Origin: Agrobacterium vitis
Lineage (GTDB): Bacteria; Pseudomonadota; Alphaproteobacteria; Rhizobiales; Rhizobiaceae
Direction of reading: 5' to 3'
Assembly: GCF_013426735.1 (NCBI RefSeq)
Contig: NZ_AP023277.1
Location: forward strand, 24,753 to 88,752
Length of the DNA stretch: 64,000 bases
Below, piece after piece: positions 35,771-43,768 of the stretch; the first letter of the stretch is position 1, and every line of letters starts with the position of its first letter. The notes under the pieces were generated by a model. The model did not search any database. It was not told the origin of the DNA and saw only the letters and a program-made list of their open reading frames with translations. A program made the position numbers and the translations under genes.

Positions 35771-36448
35771 ATGAAGATACTGCTCATTGAAGACGACCAA
35801 ACGACGAGAAAATATCTTGTAAAGGGCTTAAGTTCCGCTGGGCACTCGATAGACTGCATCGGGGATGGTCGCGAGGGGCTCTCAGCAGGCTTGGACACGC
35901 GCTATGATATTCTAATCGTTGATCGGATGGTTCCCGGCCTTGACGGCCTAAACCTTGTCAAAAGTTTGCGTGCAGCATCGGTGCGTACACCTGTCTTGTT
36001 TCTGACGGCAATGAGTGGCGTGGATGATAGGGTGGAGGGTCTTGAAGCCGGGGGTGACGATTACCTGGTTAAGCCGTTCGCGTTTTCGGAATTAGTCGCT
36101 CGTATAAACGCCCTCGTTCGGCGCCCCCCGATTGCCGCTGAGAAGACAAAGCTATGGGTCGGCGACCTTGAAATGGATCTCGTCGCGAGGACTACCTCAC
36201 GTGCCGGACAACTCATTGAATTATTACCGCGAGAGTTTTCATTGCTTGAATTACTGATGAGAAACGAGGGAAGAGTGCTCACAAAAACGATGTTTCTGGA
36301 AAAAATATGGAACTTCAATTTTGACCCTCAAAGCTCAGTCGTCGAGACGCATATCAGCCGCCTCCGGGCAAAAATAGATAAACCTTTCAGCACATCACTT
36401 TTGCATACTGTCAAAAACACTGGCTACACGTTGCATGCTCGCGGGTAG
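35771..36448 (+). CDS. OmpR/CopR-type response regulator
   Basis: 225 residues. Receiver domain with LLIEDDQTT, phospho-acceptor Asp in LIVDRMVPG (residue about 51), and K in DDYLVKPF; C-terminal winged helix (LPREFSLLELLMRNEGRVLT, VVETHISRLRAKI). Start ATG 35771; the frame is open to 35744. Overlaps the kinase gene by 14 bp. Resembles CopR/CusR-type heavy-metal regulators. This pair is AT-richer than its flanks, which suggests a separate origin. Confidence 0.92.
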   Translation: MKILLIEDDQTTRKYLVKGLSSAGHSIDCIGDGREGLSAGLDTRYDILIVDRMVPGLDGLNLVKSLRAASVRTPVLFLTAMSGVDDRVEGLEAGGDDYLVKPFAFSELVARINALVRRPPIAAEKTKLWVGDLEMDLVARTTSRAGQLIELLPREFSLLELLMRNEGRVLTKTMFLEKIWNFNFDPQSSVVETHISRLRAKIDKPFSTSLLHTVKNTGYTLHARG

Positions 36449-37808
36449 TTTTCTCAAGAGTACCGCGGTCAGGCTCGCAATTATCTACATTTCACTTTTT
36501 GTTTCTGCGTACCTAATTGCAAACATTGTAGCTTATCAAATGGTTGTCAAATTTTTGGATGACCGACTGAATTCTAACGTCATGGAACGGTATCGCGAGA
36601 TCGCGTCAGCCTACGAGGCGCGTGGTCTGAACGGGGCCGTTCAAATGATTGAAAGCCATGGTCCTGCTGTTAGGGGTGAAGAAACTTTGTATACGCTGCG
36701 CGGTGCCACAGACGACCTGGTTGCCGGAAACGCCAAATTTTCGAATGTACCAACAGGCCTTTCGACCTTTCGATTCAATAACCAACACGAAAGTGCACCT
36801 CACTATAAATTGTTCCGGGGACCGCTGGGAGAATATGATCTGGTTGTCGGAATTAGCTACGGCGACACGGACCAACTTGCTCGTATCGTCCTGATAAGTT
36901 TTGGATGGGCAACGGCAATAATCTTGGGCGTTGGAATGACCGGAGCTTCGATTTTTGCTCATCGAACTCGAAGGCGCATTTCCGTTCTTTCTACCATTGC
37001 GCATGAAATCGGGCATGGCGACCTCTTCAAGCGCCTTCCGATTTCCCCTCGTATGGATGAAATTGATGTCCTCTCCACTGAGGTTAACGTCGCATTGACA
37101 CGGCTTGAATCAAGCGTGATCACGTTGAAGCAGGTTACCACTGACGTTGCACATGACTTGAAAACGCCAATTGCGCGTACCTTTCTAGTTCTCGAAGACT
37201 CCCTACAATCCGATGTTCCTGGTGATATGAAGAGCGGTATTGAGATCGCTCTTGTGGAACTGAAGTCTACGGCTGAAACATTTGACGCTGTTCTTCGGAT
37301 TGCGCAGATTGAGTCGCGCAGTCGAACTGTCAATTTCAGGGTTTTCAATCTGCAATCATTGGTTCGAGATATTTATGAGGTTTACGAAGCGATAGCCGTA
37401 GATGCGGGTTACGACCTCACGCTTTCCGACAGCATTTCTGACTCCTGGATCGATGGCGATCCAGATTTGATTAAACAGTTGTTGGCCAATTTGCTTGCTA
37501 ACGCAATGCGCCACACCCACGCTGGCTCCAAGATTGTTTTATCGCTTTCCAACAACTACAATAGCATTTATCTGGGCGTCTCCGACAACGGTCCAGGAAT
37601 TCCCCGTGAAGAACGTGAGAGAGTTTTTGATCGCTTTTATAGACTTGAAAAGAGTAGGACGACGGCCGGGTCCGGATTGGGTCTCACGCTTGTGAAAGCC
37701 ATTGTGGGTCTTCATGGGGCGAATATTAAGCTGCTTGACAACGATCCCGGCCTGTCTGTTGTTGTTGGTTTCCCCCAAGTGAAGAGGGTAGATCATCAGG
37801 CGCATTAA
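36435..37808 (+). CDS. Sensor histidine kinase
   Basis: 457 residues: membrane helices at about 15-35 and 155-175 enclosing a periplasmic sensor domain, HAMP, H-box DVAHDLKTPIAR, N-box NLLANAMRHTHAG, and DNGPGIP and GSGLGLTLV ATP-binding boxes. Partner of the preceding regulator. Likely senses a periplasmic metal, in line with the flanking copper genes, but no ligand residues can be named. Notably AT-rich at its 5' end. Confidence 0.92.
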   Translation: MLAGSFLKSTAVRLAIIYISLFVSAYLIANIVAYQMVVKFLDDRLNSNVMERYREIASAYEARGLNGAVQMIESHGPAVRGEETLYTLRGATDDLVAGNAKFSNVPTGLSTFRFNNQHESAPHYKLFRGPLGEYDLVVGISYGDTDQLARIVLISFGWATAIILGVGMTGASIFAHRTRRRISVLSTIAHEIGHGDLFKRLPISPRMDEIDVLSTEVNVALTRLESSVITLKQVTTDVAHDLKTPIARTFLVLEDSLQSDVPGDMKSGIEIALVELKSTAETFDAVLRIAQIESRSRTVNFRVFNLQSLVRDIYEVYEAIAVDAGYDLTLSDSISDSWIDGDPDLIKQLLANLLANAMRHTHAGSKIVLSLSNNYNSIYLGVSDNGPGIPREERERVFDRFYRLEKSRTTAGSGLGLTLVKAIVGLHGANIKLLDNDPGLSVVVGFPQVKRVDHQAH

Positions 37809-37890
37809 AACCCACCAGCTTTTTGCACGGGACGCTTGTAGATGCAGCAGACTGCATCAACTGAATTGACGATCACATGGCGAATCTGTC

Positions 37891-38671
37891 GGGCCGAGCG
37901 TTGGAAGGCTCGGCCCGATAGCTTACTTAATTTCCGTGACGGTCAGGTTGCCCTCGACGCGCTCGGCTACAAACTCGATTTTTGCGCCTTCTTTGAGCTT
38001 CCCGAGCATTGCGTCGTCCTTGACACGGAACACCATGGTCATTGCTGGCATTTCCAGGTCCTTCAGTTCCTCGTGGATGAGAGTCACCTTTTTCGCCTTC
38101 GCATCGACCTTCTTGACCGTGCCCTTGGTGAATTCAGCAGCGAAAACCCCGGAAGCCACTGTGAGAGCTAGTACCGTCGCCGTGGCGAGCTTGATGAATG
38201 AAGTCATGTCGATTTCTCCTTGTAGGGTTACTTCTGGGCAACGGTGACGTCACCGTGCATCCCGGCGTCGTAGTGGCCAGGAACCAGGCAGGCGATCTTG
38301 AAGGTACCGTCGTTGGTGAACTTCCAGATGATCTCGCCGGACTTTCCGGCAGCCAAACGGATGGCATTCGGGTCGTCGTGCTCCATGTCGGGGAACTTCT
38401 CCATCACGGCCTTGTGCTCCATAACCTTCTCTTCCTGATCGAGAACGAACTCGTGATCCAGCTCGCCAGCATTCTTGATGGCGAACACAACCGTCTGGCC
38501 CTTGCGAACCCTGAAAGTATTTGGCGTGAAAATCATCTTGCCGTCGGCCGTCTCTTTCATCGAGACACGGATGGTCTGGGTGGCCTCTGCCTTCTTGCCG
38601 GGTTCACCGACAGCCATAGCCGCGTCATGGCCACCTTCGTGGGTGCCGGAGGCGAGGGCGGAAGTGGCGAG
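37891..38671. repeat. 781-bp direct repeat, copy 2
   Basis: Second copy of 34344-35124, same orientation, including the hairpin at 37891-37916. The two copies bracket the AT-rich two-component system and the exported protein at 35311, so recombination between them would delete that 3.5-kb block. Confidence 0.92.
37923..38207 (-). CDS. CusF-like periplasmic copper-binding protein, copy 2
   Basis: 94 residues, identical to the protein at 34376-34660 (signal peptide, OB fold, MPAMTM copper site). Here it is the last gene of the operon leader-lipoprotein-TolC-multicopper oxidase-cupredoxin-CusF, which is probably the original setting. Confidence 0.88.
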   Translation of the reverse strand: MTSFIKLATATVLALTVASGVFAAEFTKGTVKKVDAKAKKVTLIHEELKDLEMPAMTMVFRVKDDAMLGKLKEGAKIEFVAERVEGNLTVTEIK

Positions 38672-38707
38672 CGCTCCCAGAAACAGTGCGATCATTGCAG
38701 TTTTCAT
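38228..38707 (-). CDS. Cupredoxin-like copper protein, copy 2
   Basis: 159 residues. Signal peptide MKTAMIALFLGALATSALA differs from that of copy 1, while the mature part is identical (His in DHEFVLD, C-x4-H-x4-M loop near the end). Follows the multicopper oxidase gene after 32 bp. Periplasmic electron or copper carrier, perhaps serving the oxidase. Confidence 0.87.
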   Translation of the reverse strand: MKTAMIALFLGALATSALASGTHEGGHDAAMAVGEPGKKAEATQTIRVSMKETADGKMIFTPNTFRVRKGQTVVFAIKNAGELDHEFVLDQEEKVMEHKAVMEKFPDMEHDDPNAIRLAAGKSGEIIWKFTNDGTFKIACLVPGHYDAGMHGDVTVAQK

Positions 38708-38739
38708 AATATTGTCCTTTGGTTGGTTGGGAGAGATGA

Positions 38740-40098
38740 TCAGCCGTGTTTCACTGGTTTTGGCGTAATCTGGGTCTTTGCATCTTTGGCCTTGGGGGTG
38801 TCAGGTAGGCTTCCCGTCCACTCCCAAGCCTGTGTACCGGGCGGGTTTTCATACCATCCTGGATCGCTGTAATCCCCCGCCGAAATACCCTCGCGGACCT
38901 TCACTACAGAGAACATGCCGCCCATTTCAATGGGGCCGTGCGGACCCCAGCCTGTCATCATCGGCACGGTGTTCTCCGGGATTTCCATCGACATCTCGCC
39001 CATATCCGCCATACCAGCGGTACCCATGGGCATGTACTCAGGACGGAACTGTCTGATCTTCTTGGTCACTTCCTTCTTATCGACACCGATGAAGGTGGGG
39101 ATTTCGTGGCCCATGGCGTTCATCGTGTGGTGCGACTTGTGACAGTGGATCGCCCAGTCGCCGACGTACTTCGCGTCGAACTCGTATGCCCTCATCGCCC
39201 CGACCGGCAGGTCGATGCTGACCTCCGGCCATCGGGCCTCTGGGCGTACCCAGCCGCCGTCGGTGCAGGTGACCTCGAAGTCGTAGCCGTGCATGTGGAT
39301 TGGGTGGTTCGTCATAGTCAGGTTGCCGACGCGCACACGTACCCTGTCATCCTTAGAGACCACCAGCGGATCGATTCCGGGAAACACGCGGCTGTTCCAG
39401 GTCCACAGGTTGAAGTCTGTCATCTCCATGACACGCGGGACATAAGTGCCTGGGTCAATGTCAAAGGCGCTCAGGAGGAAGACGAAGTCGCGGTCAACCG
39501 GCATGAACGTCGGGTCCTTCGGATGGACCACGAAGAAGCCCATCATGCCCATCGCCATCTGTACCATCTCGTCGGAGTGCGGGTGGTACATGAACGTCCC
39601 CGACTTCACGAGGTCGAACTCGTAGACGAAGGTCTTTCCGACAGGAATATGCGGCTGCGACAGCCCACCCACGCCGTCCATGCCAGATGGCAGGATCATG
39701 CCGTGCCAGTGGATGGTCGTGTGCTCTGGAAGCTTGTTGGTGACGAAGATGCGTACGCGATCCCCTTCGACCGCCTCAATTGTCGGTCCCGGGGACTGGC
39801 CGTTATAGCCCCAGAGATAGGCAGTCATGCCTTCTGCCATCTCGCGCTCTACCGGCTCGGCGACAAGGTGAAATTCCTTCACGCCGTTGTTCATCCGGAA
39901 AGGCGCGGTCCAGCCGTTCAATGTAACGACCGGGTTGTAGTCGGGACCAACCGAAGGCTTCAAAGGCTTCTGTGTTGTAGGGGACTCCATGACTGCCGCT
40001 TCCGGCAGGCCCATGTTTGAGGTCTGGCTCCATGTTTGGGAGGAGACGAGGGCAGCACTGGCTGCACCCGCTCCGAGTAACTGTCGTCTGCTAAACAT
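38740..40098 (-). CDS. CopA-like multicopper oxidase
   Basis: 452 residues. A Tat signal (SRRQLLGAGAASAALVSS) sends it folded to the periplasm. Copper-binding motifs are complete: HWHGM, YHPHSDE, HPIHMHG and HCHKSHHTMNAMGH. It oxidises Cu(I) to Cu(II). The C-terminal Met-rich part (MPMGTAGMADMGEMSME) is typical of copper-resistance oxidases. ATG 40098 has AAAGGGAA upstream. Confidence 0.92.
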   Translation of the reverse strand: MFSRRQLLGAGAASAALVSSQTWSQTSNMGLPEAAVMESPTTQKPLKPSVGPDYNPVVTLNGWTAPFRMNNGVKEFHLVAEPVEREMAEGMTAYLWGYNGQSPGPTIEAVEGDRVRIFVTNKLPEHTTIHWHGMILPSGMDGVGGLSQPHIPVGKTFVYEFDLVKSGTFMYHPHSDEMVQMAMGMMGFFVVHPKDPTFMPVDRDFVFLLSAFDIDPGTYVPRVMEMTDFNLWTWNSRVFPGIDPLVVSKDDRVRVRVGNLTMTNHPIHMHGYDFEVTCTDGGWVRPEARWPEVSIDLPVGAMRAYEFDAKYVGDWAIHCHKSHHTMNAMGHEIPTFIGVDKKEVTKKIRQFRPEYMPMGTAGMADMGEMSMEIPENTVPMMTGWGPHGPIEMGGMFSVVKVREGISAGDYSDPGWYENPPGTQAWEWTGSLPDTPKAKDAKTQITPKPVKHG

Positions 40099-40111
40099 CG
40101 TGTTCCCTTTC

Positions 40112-41566
40112 TTAGTCCGCATCAGCCGACGCGACTTCGGTCTCTTCTGCTTCTGAAGATTCGCTGCCGCCGTAGATGACAGGGGCGAGGTTTGCTTCAG
40201 CCAGCCAGAAGTCGCGTTTTGCGTTGACGGCGAGGATGGTGGATTCGATCTTCTCTCTGGTGTCCGAGATCAGCTCAAAGGTGCTGGTGATCATGCCGTT
40301 GTAGCTGCGCATCGATTGCTCTTCGATTGCGTTGCGCAGTGGCAGGACGCTGTTGCGGTAATGGCGGGCAATGTCGTAGTTCGATTTGTACGAAACGTAA
40401 GCGGAGCGGGCTTCCGAACGAACATTGACTGCCAGCTCCGCGAGCTGGTTGGCTGCTCGCATGTAGGCGAGTTCGCCTTTACGAAGACGAGCTTGGCCAG
40501 AGTCGAAGATCGGGATCGTGAATTCTAGGCCAGCTGTGCGAGTGGTCTCGGAAACAACTTTCCCATCTTCTCGTTCACGCTCCTTCTCCCATGTGCCGAC
40601 CAGCTCGATATCCGTAACAATGCGGGTGACGTCCTCCAGCTTGTAGGACTGCGCCGTCGCCTGAAGTTCCAGTCGAGCCACTTGGAGGTCCATTCGTTTA
40701 CGAATGGCTTCCGCCTCGATGTCGTCGCGCTTGATCAGTGCCTTAGGCAGGTTCGGCAAGCGGTTTGGAATCTGGAAGTCGATGTCGGAGCCCGAGAGAC
40801 CCATCAATCGGACGAGTTCTTCTTTGGCCAGCTTTGCTTCAAGCCGTGCTTTTGCCGTCTCGCCGGTTACCTCGGCGTAGAAGACATGCTCGCGGGCTTG
40901 ATCTGCTTTTGGTAGGGAGCCAGCTTCGCCGATTTTCTTGGCAAGATCAGATGCAGCGTCTGCCGCCGCCTTGGCTTGGTTAAGGTAACCTACGTTCTCC
41001 CAGGCGGAGACGGCTGTGATCCATGCACGACGAGTTTCCGATGCCAGCGAAATTGTTTCGAGAGCTGCCGTTAGCTGAGCCTGGCGGAAGCGCGTTTCCG
41101 CTAACTTGATGTTCTTGTCGTACGTCGCCAGAGCTAGGATATTGGCGGCGATAGCTCCCTCGATAACGCGGTAGGCTTCGAGCCCCGGACTTCCGATCCC
41201 CGTTAAGCCGACCGAGAATGTTGGATAGACCGACAGCTGTGTTTGCCAGACATCTGCAGCACTTTCACCAAGCTCAGAATAAGCAGCCTGAAGGCCCTTA
41301 TTGTTGAGCAACGCTATTTGCACGGCGGTCTCGACGTCGATGGTCTTTTTTGCCAGCAGCGACTTCACTCGGGATCGTACAGCCTCGGCTTGTTGTCGAT
41401 TTTGAACCCAGACCGTCTGCTTTCCGGTCGCCTCGTTGCTTTTTAGCGATGCGTTGGCGAAACCAGCATCTTTGGCAGCATAATCTGTCGTGACGCAGCC
41501 TGCTGCAATGAGAGGGAGAACGACGGCTGAGATGAGCTTGATGTGACGCATAGTCATCATGGTCAT
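40112..41566 (-). CDS. TolC/CusC-type outer-membrane efflux lipoprotein
   Basis: 484 residues with a lipoprotein signal (LIAAGC) and two long helical TolC repeats. It forms an outer-membrane channel and could serve the CusBA pump at 51635-56219, which has no channel gene of its own. The first ATG overlaps the stop of the lipoprotein gene (ATGA); ATGs at 41560, 41557 and 41551 are alternatives with better ribosome-site spacing. An acidic tail (SSEAEETEVASADAD) is unusual. Confidence 0.85.
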   Translation of the reverse strand: MTMMTMRHIKLISAVVLPLIAAGCVTTDYAAKDAGFANASLKSNEATGKQTVWVQNRQQAEAVRSRVKSLLAKKTIDVETAVQIALLNNKGLQAAYSELGESAADVWQTQLSVYPTFSVGLTGIGSPGLEAYRVIEGAIAANILALATYDKNIKLAETRFRQAQLTAALETISLASETRRAWITAVSAWENVGYLNQAKAAADAASDLAKKIGEAGSLPKADQAREHVFYAEVTGETAKARLEAKLAKEELVRLMGLSGSDIDFQIPNRLPNLPKALIKRDDIEAEAIRKRMDLQVARLELQATAQSYKLEDVTRIVTDIELVGTWEKEREREDGKVVSETTRTAGLEFTIPIFDSGQARLRKGELAYMRAANQLAELAVNVRSEARSAYVSYKSNYDIARHYRNSVLPLRNAIEEQSMRSYNGMITSTFELISDTREKIESTILAVNAKRDFWLAEANLAPVIYGGSESSEAEETEVASADAD

Positions 41567-41781
41567 CCTTTCCTCGGAGCTTGGGCGTCGTTAAGACCGC
41601 GCCAAGGCTTCGGATCGACGGGCATACGATGCGTGTAGCCACCAATAGGGCTCTGATACCAAACGGGCCTGACATAGGACACGGTGTCAGGGGTGTCGGC
41701 CGAAGCTACGATTTCTGGCAATGTGGAAGCGCATCCGCTGACGACAAGCGGCAAGGCAACCACCAGGAACAAAAGTTTCAT
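41563..41781 (-). CDS. Small lipoprotein of the copper operon
   Basis: 72 residues with lipobox VVSGC and a conserved-looking core YVRPVWYQSPIGGYTHRMPVDPKPWRG quoted here only in part as PVWYQSPIGGYTHR. Unknown function; likely associates with the TolC-type channel with which it is translationally coupled. ATG 41781 (MKLLFLV) gives a good signal peptide. Confidence 0.72.
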   Translation of the reverse strand: MKLLFLVVALPLVVSGCASTLPEIVASADTPDTVSYVRPVWYQSPIGGYTHRMPVDPKPWRGLNDAQAPRKG

Positions 41782-41845
41782 GATGAAATCCGAATAAGAG
41801 ATAGAAGCTGCGCAACGAGCCATTTGCCCGTAGACGCACGTTCAG

Positions 41846-41861
41846 ACCCGCAAGGGCGGGT
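41846..41861 (-). promoter_or_regulatory. Hairpin between leader ORF and copper operon
   Basis: ACCCGC/GCGGGT with a 4-base loop, 10 bp past the stop of the small ORF at 41871-42257 and ahead of the lipoprotein gene. Similar hairpins lie after two of the other small Cys-pair ORFs, which suggests attenuation. Confidence 0.4.
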
Positions 41862-41870
41862 TGAGCCTAT

Positions 41871-42257
41871 TCAGATGTTCGGTGGGCGATGCAAAGGAAC
41901 GAGTTCGCCGATGACGTCGCTGTCGTTCATGAAAGCATGGATGGACGAAACGACGGGGCCATTCCAAGTGTCTATGTTTGCTATGATCGCAATACTGACA
42001 CAGAAGTCTTTGCAGCACTCCTGCTTTACCACTTTTGACGAATCCTCGTCCGCAGACACTTGATCGTGATGGTCGTGTTCGCTCATCTGAGCGCCAGCAT
42101 ACTCCATGCTTTCCGACATTACCATCGGAGCATCGGATGCCCGCCCGTGCATGGCTGCTGTGGCCGTGGACAGCGAGTATCCGGCCAGTGATACAACGAT
42201 CACCAGTCTAATCAGAATCAGCAATTGCTTGCAGATGATTCGATACATCGAGCCCAT
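41871..42257 (-). CDS. Small exported Cys-pair protein (leader ORF A), DUF2946/CopL-like
   Basis: 128 residues: signal peptide or membrane helix, a Met/His-rich stretch (MVMSESMEYAGAQMSEHDHHD), then QECCKDFC, and a short Pro-rich end HRPPNI. This layout is shared by ORFs at 42505, 46133 and 50725. Such proteins (DUF2946, CruR, CopL) have been described as copper-sensing upstream ORFs. Here it is the first gene before the lipoprotein-TolC-oxidase operon and follows a CueR-type promoter at 42355-42385. Confidence 0.6.
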   Translation of the reverse strand: MGSMYRIICKQLLILIRLVIVVSLAGYSLSTATAAMHGRASDAPMVMSESMEYAGAQMSEHDHHDQVSADEDSSKVVKQECCKDFCVSIAIIANIDTWNGPVVSSIHAFMNDSDVIGELVPLHRPPNI

Positions 42258-42354
42258 TTCTCACAGCTACCTTCAATGGAGCCAAATTTCAACAACTCAA
42301 ATATGTCAGGAAAATCGGAGTCGTATTTGTGACGACGAACTTTCGTCCGATTTG

Positions 42355-42385
42355 ACGATAAGGGTTCCAACGCTGGCAAGGTCAA
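42355..42385 (-). promoter_or_regulatory. MerR/CueR-type promoter of the oxidase operon
   Basis: Minus strand: TTGACC (42380-42385), a 19-bp spacer with TTGCC...GGAA, then TATCGT (42355-42360). The long 19-bp spacer with a central dyad is the mark of MerR-family activation; -35 and dyad resemble those at 50206-50236 and 50562-50592. Confidence 0.65.
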
Positions 42386-42504
42386 GAGCGGCAGTCGAAC
42401 GAAATTGATTTGTAGTCGTTGTCGGGTGGCGCTTCACGGAACCGATGGCGAACCTGAGCGTTTCTCAGGGTCATTCACCGGAGCATCGCAGGAGCGTCAC
42501 TTGC

Positions 42505-42849
42505 ATGCCTAAGGGAAAATCTTCCATGTTCGGTCGCAGCATAAAAAAGAGAATGTGTCTAATTCTTGCGATACTTCTCATCTTGTCAAATATCCATGGA
42601 ACGGCGCTGGCGGGTGGCGCATCTGCCGATCACTGCCCTTCAATCTCTTCATTGGCATCTAGCCACGATTCTAAAGGTTCTGTTGGACACGCTTGCTGCC
42701 CCACCATGATTTGCTGCCCAATCTTAGTCTCGGTGGACGTGCTTGGTGGTCCAGACAGACGGAGGGCTGTTGTATTCGTCGCGGTCGAACAACCAATCAG
42801 TTTGCTGTTTCTTCGTCCGGACTATCCGCCCCCAAAGCTTCTAAGCTGA
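42505..42849 (+). CDS. Small exported Cys-pair protein (leader ORF B)
   Basis: 114 residues: basic N terminus, signal peptide (MCLILAILLILSNIHGTALA), then HACCPTMICCP and a Pro-rich end YPPPKLLS, the same plan as the other three leader-type ORFs. It lies 42 bp ahead of the DUF305 gene. ATG 42505 has AGGAG 10 bp upstream. A 6-bp inverted repeat CCTGAG/CTCAGG lies at 42453-42469. Confidence 0.55.
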   Translation: MPKGKSSMFGRSIKKRMCLILAILLILSNIHGTALAGGASADHCPSISSLASSHDSKGSVGHACCPTMICCPILVSVDVLGGPDRRRAVVFVAVEQPISLLFLRPDYPPPKLLS

Positions 42850-42891
42850 GTTGCGAAGCGTACCAAATTGTATCCAATCAGGAGAACTAAA

Positions 42892-43320
42892 ATGAAAACT
42901 ATCGTAAGAATCTCGCTCGCCGCTGCATGCGCTTTGTCATTGCTCACTGTCATGCCCGCCATGTCGTTCGCAGAGATGGCCTATCCGGAAAAGTGTAAGT
43001 CCGAGATGGACATGTCAAAGATGGATATGAAGTCCGGTGACATGGGCATGGGCGACATGATGACCGACTATCAGAAGGCATCGATGGAAGGCATGAAGTC
43101 GATGCAGATGAACATGATGCAGGGCATGATGAAGAAGGACGCAGACGTTGCCTTCGTGTGCGGGATGATCGCCCATCACATGGGCGCGATCAGCATGTCC
43201 GAGGTCGAGCTGAAATATGGTGACAACGAATGGGCCAAAAAATCCGCACAGAAGATCATCGACGCGCAGACCAAGGAAATCGCCGAGATGACTGACTGGC
43301 TCGACAAGGAAGCGAAGTAG
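42892..43320 (+). CDS. DUF305-family Met-rich periplasmic copper protein
   Basis: 142 residues with signal peptide (SFA-EMA). About 22 Met, many in MDMSKMDM and MGMGDMM clusters, and the DUF305 signature MIAHHMGAISMSEV. Such proteins (CopM-like) bind Cu(I) in the periplasm. It lies between leader ORF B and the cytosolic storage protein. Confidence 0.87.
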   Translation: MKTIVRISLAAACALSLLTVMPAMSFAEMAYPEKCKSEMDMSKMDMKSGDMGMGDMMTDYQKASMEGMKSMQMNMMQGMMKKDADVAFVCGMIAHHMGAISMSEVELKYGDNEWAKKSAQKIIDAQTKEIAEMTDWLDKEAK

Positions 43321-43329
43321 GAAGGAAGC

Positions 43330-43668
43330 ATGACCATGCATCACATTTCAGATGAAATGAAAGTCTGCATCGACAATTGTCTCGCCTGCTATCGCGAGTG
43401 TTTATCGATGGCTATGGGGCACTGCCTGGAAATGGGCGGCGAACATACCGAGCCGAGGCATTTGAAGCTCATGATGGCCTGCGCGGAAATTTGCCGGACT
43501 TCGGCTCATTTCATGCTCCTGGGTTCAGAGCATCACAAGCACGTCTGCCGAGAATGCGCTGAGATTTGCGCTCAGTGCGCCGACGATTGTGAGCGCGTCG
43601 GGGACATGGAACCGTGTGTAGCGGCTTGCCGTCGCTGTGCGGACAGCTGCACAGAAATGGCGGCCTGA
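43330..43668 (+). CDS. Four-helix-bundle copper storage protein (Csp-like)
   Basis: 112 residues with no signal peptide and 14 Cys spaced along four helices (CIDNCLACYREC, ACAEICR, CRECAEICAQCADDC, CVAACRRCADSC). This is the Csp/DUF326 pattern, whose Cys-lined core stores many Cu(I) ions in the cytosol. Starts 9 bp after the DUF305 gene. Confidence 0.88.
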   Translation: MTMHHISDEMKVCIDNCLACYRECLSMAMGHCLEMGGEHTEPRHLKLMMACAEICRTSAHFMLLGSEHHKHVCRECAEICAQCADDCERVGDMEPCVAACRRCADSCTEMAA

Positions 43669-43768
43669 AAGTTGGGGGAGAGCATCCTCACTCATGCTCT
43701 CCCCCAATACGTAGTTTAGCAGGCGACAGCCGGCGACGCTGCTAGCAGCGTCCATTTTCGAACGCATC

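Noticed and set aside
38938..40020. Long plus-strand open frame (360 codons) opposite the multicopper oxidase
   Set aside because: Exactly opposite a gene with all copper motifs; His/Asp/Arg-rich antisense translation.
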